NCBI RefSeq assembly: GCF_004217545.1
Contig: NZ_SHKY01000001.1
Location: forward strand, 5,146,001-5,210,000
Direction of reading: 5' to 3'
Source of the DNA: Krasilnikovia cinnamomea
Lineage (GTDB): Bacteria; Actinomycetota; Actinomycetes; Mycobacteriales; Micromonosporaceae
DNA length: 64,000 bases
Positions 45,133-52,955 of the stretch are shown piece after piece. Made by a program: the position numbers and the translations under genes. Under the pieces are notes generated by a model. It made no database searches. It was not told the origin of the DNA and saw nothing but the letters and a program-made list of their open reading frames with translations. How positions within the stretch are numbered: the stretch's first letter is position 1; each line of letters begins with the position of its first letter.

Positions 45133-46057
45133 GGACATGCAGCTGCAACAGCTCAGGTACTTCACAGCCGTGGCGCAAAGTCGGCATTTCACTCAGGCCG
45201 CGGAATCCCTGGGTGTGAGCCAACCGACACTGAGTAAGCAGATTCACACCCTCGAGGACGCCCTCGGCGCCCCGCTGTTCGAGCGCGTCCGCGGCGCCGT
45301 CACCCTCACCGAGGCGGGGGAGGCGCTACTGCCCCTGGCCCTGCGCATCCTCGCGGACGCCGACGCGGCCCGCGACGCGGTCGCGGAGATCGTCGGCCTG
45401 CGGCGCGGCGAGGTCCGGCTCGGCGCCACCCCCAGCCTCTGCTCGTCGCTGGTCCCGGCCGTGCTGCGCGGCTTCCGCGCCGCACACCCCGACATCACGC
45501 TGCACGTCACCGAGGGCAGCTCCCAGGACCTCAGCGCCGACCTGCTGGCACACCGGCTCGACCTCGCCCTGATCGTGCAGCCCGAGCAGGGCGTCGACCC
45601 GGCCCTGGAGGCCACCGAGATCCTGCGCGAGAGCATCGTCGTGGCGTCGGTCTCGGACCGCCGGCCGCCCACCGTGGACGATCAGGTCGCGCTCGCCGAA
45701 CTGCGCGACACCCCGCTGGTGATGTTCCGCCCCGGCTACGACATCCGTGACGTCACGCTGCAGGCGTGCCGGCGCGCCGGGTTCACCCCCCGTTTCGCGG
45801 TCGAGGGCGGCGAGATGGACGCGGTGCTGGCGTTCGTCGAGGCCGGGCTGGGTGTGGCGCTGGTACCCAGCATGGTGCTGGTCAACCGGCCGTTGCTGCG
45901 GGCCACCCCGCTCGCCCCGCCCGGCATGCGCCGCACCATCGCCCTGGCCCACCGGCGGCGCGCGGTGCTGCCGCACGCCGCCGCGGCCCTGCGCGCCTCC
46001 CTACTGCAACACATCGGTACGGGCGGCGCGCTTCCGCTCGGTGTACAGGCACTCTGA
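45131..46057 (+). CDS. LysR-family transcriptional regulator
   Basis: A 308-residue regulator. The winged helix-turn-helix is at residues 1-60 (MQLQQLRYFTAVAQSRHFTQAAESLGVSQPTLSKQI split by the turn), followed by the linker helix and a periplasmic-binding-like effector domain from about 90 (VRLGATPSLCSSLVPAVLRGF...). It is divergent from sdhCAB with only 72 bases between, so control of succinate dehydrogenase is the simple inference. The effector is unknown; a dicarboxylate or redox signal would fit. Confidence 0.92.
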   Translation: MDMQLQQLRYFTAVAQSRHFTQAAESLGVSQPTLSKQIHTLEDALGAPLFERVRGAVTLTEAGEALLPLALRILADADAARDAVAEIVGLRRGEVRLGATPSLCSSLVPAVLRGFRAAHPDITLHVTEGSSQDLSADLLAHRLDLALIVQPEQGVDPALEATEILRESIVVASVSDRRPPTVDDQVALAELRDTPLVMFRPGYDIRDVTLQACRRAGFTPRFAVEGGEMDAVLAFVEAGLGVALVPSMVLVNRPLLRATPLAPPGMRRTIALAHRRRAVLPHAAAALRASLLQHIGTGGALPLGVQAL

Positions 46058-46081
46058 CCGCCCGCCTTCTCTCACCGTGGA

Positions 46082-47602
46082 TCATGGTGAGTTCGGGCGC
46101 AGCGCTGCCCCGAACTCTCCAGGTTTCGACCGGGCCCGCCGTGGCCGGGGTGAGGAGGTCAGGGCGGGCCCGATCAGGTCGGCGACGATGCGGGCGGACA
46201 GGGTCACCATCGGCAGGCCGCCGCCGGGATGTGCCGAGCCGCCGACCAGGTACAACCCGTCCACCGGCCCCCGGTTGCGCGGCCGCACGAGGGAGCCCGC
46301 CGTACCGTAGATCGCGCCGCCGGGGGCGCCGGTTGCCGCGGCCAGATCCGCTGGGGTGCGCCACTCCAGGAACCGCAACCTGTCCCGCACGTCCAGACCC
46401 CGGCGGGCCAGCACCGCCAGCACATGCTCGGCGTACGCCGCCGCCAGCCCCGGGCGCTGCCAGTCCACCGCCGCCCACCCCGTGCCGTGCGGCGGGGCGT
46501 TGACCAGCACGAACCACGCCTCGTCCCCGTCCGGGTGGGTCGCCGGATCGTTGGCCCGGGTCACGAACACCGCCGGGTCGGACGCGGGCCGGGCGGGCCG
46601 ACCGGCCCCCGGATCGCCGAAGACCGCGTCGAACTCGGCGTCGTAGTAGGACGGGAAGAACACCGTGTGGTGCGCCAGCGCCGGGGTGCGCCCGCGCACC
46701 CCGAGCAGCAGCACGAACCCGGCGAGGCTGCGGTCGGCCAGCCCGGCCAGGCGACCCGGGCACGGCAGCAGGTCCCGGTACACACTCAGCGCGTCCGCGT
46801 TCGCCACCACGACGTCCGCCGGCGCCACCCCGCCGTCCGCGAGGTCCACCCCGGACACCCGGCCGTGCGCTGTCCGGATCGCGGTCACCGGCGAGGACGG
46901 CACCACGGTCACGCCCAGCGCACGGCACCGGGCCGACAGCGCCTCCGCGAGGGTGTGCAGGCCGCCGGGCAGATACCAGCCGCCGAACGCCAGCTCCGCG
47001 TACGGGACGGCGGCCAGCGCGGCCGGGGCGCGGCGCGGGTCCGCCCCGGCGTACGTGGCGTACCGGTCCAGCAGCATCCGCAGCCGGGGATCGCGCAGAT
47101 GCCGGTAACCCAGCGCGCGCAGCGACCGCCCGGGGGCCACCGCCCGCAGGTCGGCCAGCCGCCAGGACAGCGCGGCCAGCGACGCGGGGGACACCGGGCG
47201 CCGCAGCACGGAACGCCACGACGCGGCCCAGATCCGCCGCGCCCGCCGCCAGAACCGCTCCCAGTCCGCGGCGGCCCCGGCGCCCATGACCGCCGCGATC
47301 CGCTCCCGGAACACCGCCGGATCCGACGCCGAGTCCAGCACCGTGCCGTCGGCGAAGACGTGCCGCACCACCGGGTCCAGCGGCACCGGGTCCAGGCCCA
47401 GCTCCAGATCCGCGAAGACCTGCGGCAGGGTGAGCAGGCTGGGGCCGGTGTCGAAGACGAAACCGTCCCGTTCGTAGCGGCCGAGCTTGCCGCCGACCAC
47501 CTCGGCGCGCTCGTGCACCACCACCTCGTGCCCGGCGACGGCCAGCCGCGCCGCCACGGCCAGACCGCCGACCCCCGCCCCGACCACGACCACCCGGCTC
47601 AT
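46082..47602 (-). CDS. crtI: CrtI/CrtD-family carotenoid desaturase or oxidoreductase
   Basis: A 506-residue FAD-dependent enzyme of the phytoene-desaturase family. The dinucleotide site SRVVVVGAGVGGLAVAARLAVAGHEVVVHE is at the N-terminus, followed by GGKLGRYERDGFVFDTGPSLLTLP. The C-terminal family signature is GPVDGLYLVGGSAHPGGGLPMVTLSARIVADLI. It introduces double bonds or oxidises an acyclic carotenoid; it could be a CrtD-like 3,4-desaturase rather than the primary phytoene desaturase, since other genes in the operon act on pigment ends. ATG at 47602 overlaps the GT2 stop by four bases. Last gene of the leftward operon. Confidence 0.88.
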   Translation of the reverse strand: MSRVVVVGAGVGGLAVAARLAVAGHEVVVHERAEVVGGKLGRYERDGFVFDTGPSLLTLPQVFADLELGLDPVPLDPVVRHVFADGTVLDSASDPAVFRERIAAVMGAGAAADWERFWRRARRIWAASWRSVLRRPVSPASLAALSWRLADLRAVAPGRSLRALGYRHLRDPRLRMLLDRYATYAGADPRRAPAALAAVPYAELAFGGWYLPGGLHTLAEALSARCRALGVTVVPSSPVTAIRTAHGRVSGVDLADGGVAPADVVVANADALSVYRDLLPCPGRLAGLADRSLAGFVLLLGVRGRTPALAHHTVFFPSYYDAEFDAVFGDPGAGRPARPASDPAVFVTRANDPATHPDGDEAWFVLVNAPPHGTGWAAVDWQRPGLAAAYAEHVLAVLARRGLDVRDRLRFLEWRTPADLAAATGAPGGAIYGTAGSLVRPRNRGPVDGLYLVGGSAHPGGGLPMVTLSARIVADLIGPALTSSPRPRRARSKPGEFGAALRPNSP

Positions 47603-48711
47603 GAGAGGTCTCCGATCAGGGGCCGGCCGCGCCAGCTCAGCAGCCCCCGCCGGCGGCGGACGAAGGAGCGTCCCACCAGCGCCGCGAAGGCCACGATGGA
47701 CAGTGGGTGGGCGAGCGGGTCCGGCCAGATCCGTCCGCCGGTCGCGGCGGCGGACACCGCCCTGCCGGCGACCCCTGACAGGTACGCGCACCCGCACCAC
47801 AGCGCGGCGTGCGGGCGGCCCGCCGCCAGGAACCCGGCCGCGGCCACCGGCGGCGCCACGTACAGCAGCGTCAGCAGCAGCACGACCGTGGCCGCCCCGG
47901 CCGGGGAGCCGAACGACGCCCACAGCGACTTGGCGTAGCCGTCGGACAGCTCGCGCCACGAGGCGTACATCCGGCAGTCGGCCAGCCGGGAGCCGTCGGC
48001 CAGGGCTATCCGGCCGCCCGCCCGCTTCACCGCCCGGGCCAGCGCGATGTCCTCCAAAACCTCGCCGCGTACGGCCGCGTGCCCGCCTGCCCGCTGGTAA
48101 CCCGCCCGGTCCGCGACCAGCCACTGCCCACCGGCGGCGGCCAGCGACGGCCGCGACGAGCGTTCCATCGCCCGCAGGGGCAGGAAGGTCAGCCACGACC
48201 ACTGCAGCAGCGGCTGCACCAGCCGCCCCGCCCCGGTGATGCGCGGATACGGCGACAGCAGCTGCGCTTCGGCCGCGCGCAACGCGGCCACCGCCCCGGC
48301 CACCGCGTCGGGTGCCAGCACCACGTCGGCGTCCACGAACACCAGCACGTCCGCGTCGCCCGCCGCGTCGGCGAGCTGCGCGCAAGCGTACGGCTTGCCC
48401 AGCCATCCGGGCGGCGGGGCGGCGCCGGTGAGCAAGCGGATCCGGTCCCCGGCGACCGCGCGCACCACCTCCGCGGTGCCGTCGCTCGACCCGTCGTCGA
48501 GCGCGATCACCTCCAGGCGCGCCACCCCGGTCTGGGCCAGCAGCGCCCGCAGGCACGGGGTGACCCGGTGCGCCTCGTCGCGAAGGGGCAGCAGCACCGC
48601 CACCCGCTCGGCGGTCGTCGCGCCCCGGGGCGGGCGGCGTAACAGCACCGCGTTGACCGCCGCGTGCGCGGCCAGCGCCAGCCACGGCAGCAGCGCGATC
48701 AGGCCGATCAT
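47599..48711 (-). CDS. GT2 glycosyltransferase of a carotenoid operon
   Basis: A 370-residue membrane-bound GT-A glycosyltransferase. An N-terminal helix (IGLIALLPWLALAAHAAVNAVLL) precedes the catalytic domain, with VAVLLPLRDEAHRV, EVIALDDGSSDGT, LVFVDADVVLAPDA (DxD) and the acceptor-site region RGEVLEDIALARAVKRAGG (ED) plus QWSWLTFLPL. C-terminal helices follow. CrtQ- and CruC-type enzymes of this shape attach glucose to carotenoid ends. Position between the CruF-like and CrtI-like genes supports that role. Confidence 0.85.
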   Translation of the reverse strand: MIGLIALLPWLALAAHAAVNAVLLRRPPRGATTAERVAVLLPLRDEAHRVTPCLRALLAQTGVARLEVIALDDGSSDGTAEVVRAVAGDRIRLLTGAAPPPGWLGKPYACAQLADAAGDADVLVFVDADVVLAPDAVAGAVAALRAAEAQLLSPYPRITGAGRLVQPLLQWSWLTFLPLRAMERSSRPSLAAAGGQWLVADRAGYQRAGGHAAVRGEVLEDIALARAVKRAGGRIALADGSRLADCRMYASWRELSDGYAKSLWASFGSPAGAATVVLLLTLLYVAPPVAAAGFLAAGRPHAALWCGCAYLSGVAGRAVSAAATGGRIWPDPLAHPLSIVAFAALVGRSFVRRRRGLLSWRGRPLIGDLS

Positions 48712-48781
48712 GCGGGCCTCCCCGGCAGCGGCGACGCTGGCCCGGTCGCGGGGCTGCCTGGGAGCGGGGACGCTGGGTCGG

Positions 48782-49567
48782 TCATGCGGGGCTCCGGCGC
48801 CGCAGCCGCGCTGCCAGGGGCACGACCACCACGCCCATGAGCACCCCGCCCCAGAGCGCGGATGCGGGCAGGCCCAGGAAGACGGCGTGCGCGAGCACGC
48901 ACGAAGCGTACGTCCAGAGCCAGAGCGCGATCATCGGACCGTCCCGATTGTCCGGCGCGGTCGCGGCGGGTCCCGCCGCGACCGCCAGCACCGTCATGAG
49001 CAGCAGCGCGAAGCCGATCCAGCCCAGGTAGTTGCTGATCGGTACGCCCGGTACGCCGGGCAGCGCGGGGGTGGGGGAGTGCCACGCCCAGTAGCCCTCG
49101 GCGACCATCTGCGGGTCCAGGAACAGATCCCACGCGGCGAGGCCCACCGCGGCCAGCACGATCCGTGCCGCCCGGTGGCGGGCCAGCCGCAGCGCGGCCA
49201 GCCACGCGGGCCACGCCATCCACGTCCACGCCAGCGGGATAACCAGCGGCACGCCCAGCAGCCGCGGCCCGAGCCGCCCCGAGTAGTCGTACGTCCCGAA
49301 CGGGAACCCGGTGGCCACCCCCACCGCCTCCACCGCGAAGCCGCCCAGCGCGGCCGTGGCGACCAGCGCGGCGGCGGCCCGCGCGCCCCGGGTGAGCAGT
49401 GCGTGGGTCACCGACAGCAGGCAGCCCAGCAGCACCGTGCCGACCGTGAGCCCGGCCCGGGTGGCCCCGCCGGTGAGCGGGTAGCAGATCTGGGCCAGCA
49501 CCAGGACGCCGAGCAGCACCCACGGCAGCGCGCGCGCCCACCCCGGCCGGGTGTCCAGGTTCGTCAC
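48782..49567 (-). CDS. cruF: CruF-like carotenoid biosynthesis membrane protein (DUF422)
   Basis: A 261-residue protein with about seven hydrophobic helices. The family signature AVEAVGVATGFPFGTYDYSGRLGPRLLGVPLVIPLAW and a later WDLFLDPQMVAEGYWAW are present. Relatives are the carotenoid 1',2'-hydratase CruF and the bisanhydrobacterioruberin hydratase, which hydrate the psi-end of acyclic or C50 carotenoids. The product hydroxyl would be the acceptor for the adjacent glycosyltransferase. GTG at 49567 is four bases after the GNAT stop. A 70-base spacer with a GACGCTGG direct repeat separates it from the GT2 gene. Confidence 0.85.
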   Translation of the reverse strand: MTNLDTRPGWARALPWVLLGVLVLAQICYPLTGGATRAGLTVGTVLLGCLLSVTHALLTRGARAAAALVATAALGGFAVEAVGVATGFPFGTYDYSGRLGPRLLGVPLVIPLAWTWMAWPAWLAALRLARHRAARIVLAAVGLAAWDLFLDPQMVAEGYWAWHSPTPALPGVPGVPISNYLGWIGFALLLMTVLAVAAGPAATAPDNRDGPMIALWLWTYASCVLAHAVFLGLPASALWGGVLMGVVVVPLAARLRRRSPA

Positions 49568-49571
49568 GGCC

Positions 49572-50153
49572 TCAGATGCCGACGATGCCCGGCGCGTCCT
49601 CGGGCGCGGCCCGTTCGGCCAGGGGCAGGTCCCGGCCCAGGATCGCGAACGCGCGCTCGTCGCCGGGGAAGTAGAAGTCGCGCAGCACGTCGACGAAGCC
49701 GAACCGGCGGTACAGCCGCCAGGCCCGCGAGGTCTGCTCGTCGGCCTCGGGCGTGCTCAGCAGCACGGTCGCCCCGGCCGCCATGGCCAGCAGGGCACGC
49801 AACTGGCGGGCGCCCACCCCGTGCCCCTGCGCGCTGGGGCGTACGTGCAGCTCCACCACCTCGAAGCAGTCGGTGAGCCAGCGGCGGCGGTCCGGCTCGT
49901 CCAGGGCGGTACGCACCTGGTCGTGCCACCACTGGCCGGGGCCGGAGGTGTAGCCGTACCCGAATCCGGCCAGCCGTCCCTCCGTGGTCAGCGTCGCGAC
50001 GGCCCGGAAGCCGGGTCGGCGGGCATGCGCGCCGATGTAGCCGCGCCGGGTCTGCAACAGTTCGGCGCGGTAGCCCATCGCCTCGCCGTACACGCTCACC
50101 ACGTCGTCGAGCCGCCGGAGCAGATCGTCCGGCTGCCACGGCACCAGCCTCAT
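49572..50153 (-). CDS. GNAT-family N-acetyltransferase
   Basis: A 193-residue GNAT fold. The acetyl-CoA-binding motif A is CFEVVELHVRPSAQGHGVGARQLRALLAMA (Q/R-x-x-G-x-G/A as QGHGVG), followed by motif B in RAWRLYRRFGFVDVLRDFYFPGD. It overlaps the CrtA-like gene by four bases and precedes the CruF-like gene by four, so it is embedded in a carotenoid operon. Acylating a pigment sugar is unusual for GNATs; it could instead act on an unrelated small molecule or protein. Start ATG at 50153. Confidence 0.85.
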   Translation of the reverse strand: MRLVPWQPDDLLRRLDDVVSVYGEAMGYRAELLQTRRGYIGAHARRPGFRAVATLTTEGRLAGFGYGYTSGPGQWWHDQVRTALDEPDRRRWLTDCFEVVELHVRPSAQGHGVGARQLRALLAMAAGATVLLSTPEADEQTSRAWRLYRRFGFVDVLRDFYFPGDERAFAILGRDLPLAERAAPEDAPGIVGI

Positions 50154-50869
50154 CGCTGCGACCGCCCTCCCTCGCGCCACCCCAGTACGGCCCGGTCGCC
50201 GTCGATCCCGCGTACCGAAAACCTGGCGAACAGGTCCTCCGCGTACCACCGGTCCGTCGGGGTCCGCGCGATCACCGCGCGGTGCTGCGGCGTACGGTAC
50301 GCGAACCCGGCGAGATCTGCCTGGCTGCGCCACACGGTGACCGTGCCTTGCCAGCCGATCGGCGCCTCCCCGATGCCGAACCGGGCGAGCAGTCCGGGCG
50401 CCTGCTGCAAGGCGGCCACGACCGGTGGCACCGCCCGCCAGAACGTCAGCGCCCGGGTGGGCCGCAACCGGGCCCGGGTCAACGCCAGCACGGTCCCCTC
50501 GGCCCGGATGCGGGCGGGGGTCGTCTCGCCGAACGGCGCCACCCCCGACCAGAGCCCCCGGCTGGCCTGGGGCGTCAGGTCCAGCCGCGCCGACCCGGTG
50601 GCCACGCCCGCCCACCCGGCGTCGACCGCACGCACCGCCGCCGGGCTGGGCTCCCCGGCCCAGGTGAGCAGGGCCGCGTACCGGGTGAGGTCGGCGTCGC
50701 CCGGGCCGAATCCGGTGCCGGTACCGGTGCCGAGCAGCTTGGCGAAACGTACGCCGGGCAGCGACCGCAGCCGCCGTGGCTCGCGCGCCATCCGCCGCAG
50801 CGCGGCACCGAGGGCACGTCGCGGCACCCGCCACACATGCAGCGTGACCAGGGCGGGTACGTCATCCAC
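50150..50869 (-). CDS. crtA: Spheroidene monooxygenase-like (CrtA family) protein
   Basis: A 239-residue protein of the CrtA family, haem-dependent oxygenases that add a keto group at C-2 of acyclic carotenoids. Typical stretches are LVTLHVWRVPRRALGAALRRM, LRSLPGVRFAKLLGTGTGTGF, LTFWRAVPPVVAALQQAPGLLARFGIGEAPIGWQGTVTVWRS and ADLAGFAYRTPQHRAVI...WYAEDLFARFSV. First gene of the leftward operon; GTG at 50869. CrtA is best known in purple bacteria, so its use here together with CruF and a glycosyltransferase is notable. Confidence 0.85.
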   Translation of the reverse strand: MDDVPALVTLHVWRVPRRALGAALRRMAREPRRLRSLPGVRFAKLLGTGTGTGFGPGDADLTRYAALLTWAGEPSPAAVRAVDAGWAGVATGSARLDLTPQASRGLWSGVAPFGETTPARIRAEGTVLALTRARLRPTRALTFWRAVPPVVAALQQAPGLLARFGIGEAPIGWQGTVTVWRSQADLAGFAYRTPQHRAVIARTPTDRWYAEDLFARFSVRGIDGDRAVLGWREGGRSQR

Positions 50870-50898
50870 AGGTGCACGCTACGGCGTGGCGCACCGTC

Positions 50899-50927
50899 GG
50901 GCCACCGCTCGAACGCGTTCGTGGCCC
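50899..50927. repeat. Nested palindrome between crtA and nadE
   Basis: Outer arms GGGCCAC (50899-50905) and GTGGCCC (50921-50927) enclose the perfect palindrome CGAACGCGTTCG (50910-50921). It sits 30 bases upstream of the crtA start in a 140-base divergent region and could be an operator for either gene. The inner part resembles a LexA site but with a two-base instead of four-base centre. Confidence 0.5.
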
Positions 50928-51009
50928 ACCCGACCCGAACCCTCATCGAGGCGAGGTGCTGGGTGATGATGAGACGGAAGGTCATCCGGAGCGAGGGGGA
51001 TTCGCCACC

Positions 51010-51831
51010 ATGACACCTGGGCAGATCGCCCGCGAGCTGGGCGTCGACGCGGACTTCGAGGCTGACCGCGAGATCCGGCGACGCGTCGGGTTCCTCGCCG
51101 GCACGCTCACCTCCACCGGCGCCGAGGCCCTGGTGCTGGGCATCAGCGGCGGCGTCGACTCGACCGCCGCCGGCCGGCTCTGCCAGCTCGCCGTCGAGGA
51201 CGCCCGGCGCGTGGGCCACGACGCCGTCTTCGTCGCGATGCGGCTGCCGTACGGCAGCCAGCACGACGAGCACGACGCCCAGGCGGCTCTGGCGTTCATC
51301 CGGCCCGACCGGACCCTGACCGTCGACATCCGTCCGGCCAGTGACGCCAGCCTGCAGACGTTGCTGGCCGGCGGCCTGCCCGTGCGGGATCCCGACGCGC
51401 AGGACTTCCTGCTGGGCAACATCAAGGCCCGGCAGCGGATGATCGCGCAGTACGCCCTGGCGGCGGCGCTGCGCGGGCTCGTCGTCGGCACCGACCACGC
51501 CGCCGAAGCCGTCACCGGCTTCTTCACCAAGCACGGCGACGGCGCCGCCGACGTCGCGCCGCTGACCGGCCTGACCAAGCGGCGCGTACGCGCGATCGCC
51601 GAGGCGCTGGGCGCACCGCACGCGCTGGTGCACAAGATCCCCACGGCGGATCTGGAATCGCTGCGCCCCGGCAGATCCGACGAGGAGGCCCTCGGCTTCA
51701 CGTACGACGACATCGACGACTTCCTGGAAGGACGGCCGGTCCGGCCCGACACCGCCGAGGCCATCGCCCAGCGGTTCCGCGACACCGCCCACAAACGCCG
51801 GCTCCCCGCCGCACCGGCCGCGTCCGGCTGA
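51010..51831 (+). CDS. nadE: Ammonia-dependent NAD+ synthetase
   Basis: A 273-residue short-form NadE that amidates nicotinic acid adenine dinucleotide. The PP-loop is VLGISGGVDSTAAGRLCQLA (near residue 45). Other family sequences are MRLPYGSQHDEHDAQAAL, LLGNIKARQRMIAQYALA, VVGTDHAAEAVTGFFTKHGDGAADVAPLTGLTK and IPTADLESLRPGRSDEEALGFTYDDID. There is no glutaminase domain. ATG at 51010 has GAGGGGG upstream at slightly long spacing. Confidence 0.96.
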   Translation: MTPGQIARELGVDADFEADREIRRRVGFLAGTLTSTGAEALVLGISGGVDSTAAGRLCQLAVEDARRVGHDAVFVAMRLPYGSQHDEHDAQAALAFIRPDRTLTVDIRPASDASLQTLLAGGLPVRDPDAQDFLLGNIKARQRMIAQYALAAALRGLVVGTDHAAEAVTGFFTKHGDGAADVAPLTGLTKRRVRAIAEALGAPHALVHKIPTADLESLRPGRSDEEALGFTYDDIDDFLEGRPVRPDTAEAIAQRFRDTAHKRRLPAAPAASG

Positions 51832-51869
51832 ACGACCCGGTCGGCGACCCCGCGAGGCCGGGGCCGCGC

Positions 51870-52379
51870 CTACTCGCCGGTCGGGCCGCCCGCGAGCTCG
51901 GCGACGATGTCGAGGTGCCCGAGATGGCGGGCGTACTCCTGCAGGAGATGGAACAGCACCCGTTCCAGCGTGGCCGGTGGGGCGCCGTCCCACCGTGGCC
52001 CGGGCGCCCCGACCGTCGCGAGGTCGTGTCCTTCGACGACGACCCGGGTGTGTTCGCCCTGCGCGCGCAGCGCCGTCGCCAGGGCGTCGGGTGTCTCGTC
52101 GGGTGCGACGTACCACCGGTCCTCGCGCCGGTCCCCCCACGGTTCCTCGACCGGCCGCCCTTGGAATCCCCACTCGATCCAGCGCAGCTCGACGTAGCGC
52201 AGATGTTTGAGCAGCTCCAGCGGGGTCCATCCCGACGGAAGCCGGCTCCGGCGCAGCTCGCCGGGGGGCAACGCGGAGACCTTCGACAGCACCGTCTCCC
52301 GGAAGTAGTCGAGGTAGCGCAGGAACACCTCGGTGCGTCCGGCCGCGGGAACGGTCGGCGAGGGGAAGGGCATCGGCAT
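51870..52379 (-). CDS. DinB-family (DUF664) protein
   Basis: A 169-residue four-helix-bundle protein of the DinB/mycothiol-transferase superfamily. Metal-binding histidines are placed as expected: LLKHLRYVELRWIEWG in the first half and HLLQEYARHLGHLDIVAEL near the end. Actinobacterial members include mycothiol-dependent enzymes, but many are uncharacterised. An ATG six bases inside the start (52373) is an equally possible beginning. No link to the SOS response should be read from the family name. Confidence 0.87.
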   Translation of the reverse strand: MPMPFPSPTVPAAGRTEVFLRYLDYFRETVLSKVSALPPGELRRSRLPSGWTPLELLKHLRYVELRWIEWGFQGRPVEEPWGDRREDRWYVAPDETPDALATALRAQGEHTRVVVEGHDLATVGAPGPRWDGAPPATLERVLFHLLQEYARHLGHLDIVAELAGGPTGE

Positions 52380-52417
52380 CGCACCAGTATCCGGCCGGCC
52401 GGGTTCGGTCGCGGTGG

Positions 52418-52906
52418 CTAGGCGACGTCCGCGGCTGTCCCGGCGGTGACGCGCAGCAGTTCCGCGTACGTGGTGGGAAAGACCGCCCGGGGCACCCCGC
52501 CGGCGGCCCAGATCACCGGATACTGCCCGAGTGCCGTGTCGACCAGGGTTCGCACCGGTTCGGGATGCCCCACGGGAGCGACCCCACCGATCGCCTGCCC
52601 GGTGTGCTGGCGGACGAATTCCGGCGTCGCCCGGCGCAGCTTGGCGATGCCCAGCCCGGCCGCGACCTTGGCGGTGTCGACCCGGTGGGCGCCGGAGGTG
52701 AGCACGAGCAGGGGTTCACCGTCGGCATCGAAGATCAACGAGTTCGCGATCTGCCCGACCTCGACCCCTAGCGCCGCGGCCGCCGCGGCCGCGGTGTGTA
52801 CGGCCTCGTCCAGGACGACCACCTCGGGGGTCGCGCCGTCGGCGGTCCGTGCGTCCGCGGCCCGCAGCGCCTCCCGGACGGCCTGCACATTCGGATGGTT
52901 CTCCAC
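52418..52906 (-). CDS. YbaK/EbsC-type aminoacyl-tRNA editing protein
   Basis: A 162-residue trans-editing domain that hydrolyses mischarged aminoacyl-tRNA (Cys- or Ala-tRNAPro in studied members). Characteristic segments are VGQIANSLIFDADGEPLLVLTSGAHRVD with its conserved Ser, KVAAGLGIAKLRRATPEFV, the GxxPxG region TGQAIGGVAPVGHPEPV, and WAAGGVPRAVFPTTYAELLRVT. GTG at 52906 is the natural start of the fold. Transcribed with, and 49 bases downstream of, the DUF1152 gene. Confidence 0.88.
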   Translation of the reverse strand: MENHPNVQAVREALRAADARTADGATPEVVVLDEAVHTAAAAAAALGVEVGQIANSLIFDADGEPLLVLTSGAHRVDTAKVAAGLGIAKLRRATPEFVRQHTGQAIGGVAPVGHPEPVRTLVDTALGQYPVIWAAGGVPRAVFPTTYAELLRVTAGTAADVA

Positions 52907-52955
52907 CGGGCCATTCTGCCGTGCCGCACGGACATCACCGGGCAGCCGATACTGG

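Noticed and set aside
50910..50921. LexA box upstream of nadE
   Set aside because: CGAAC and GTTCG are separated by only two bases, and neither neighbour is a repair gene.
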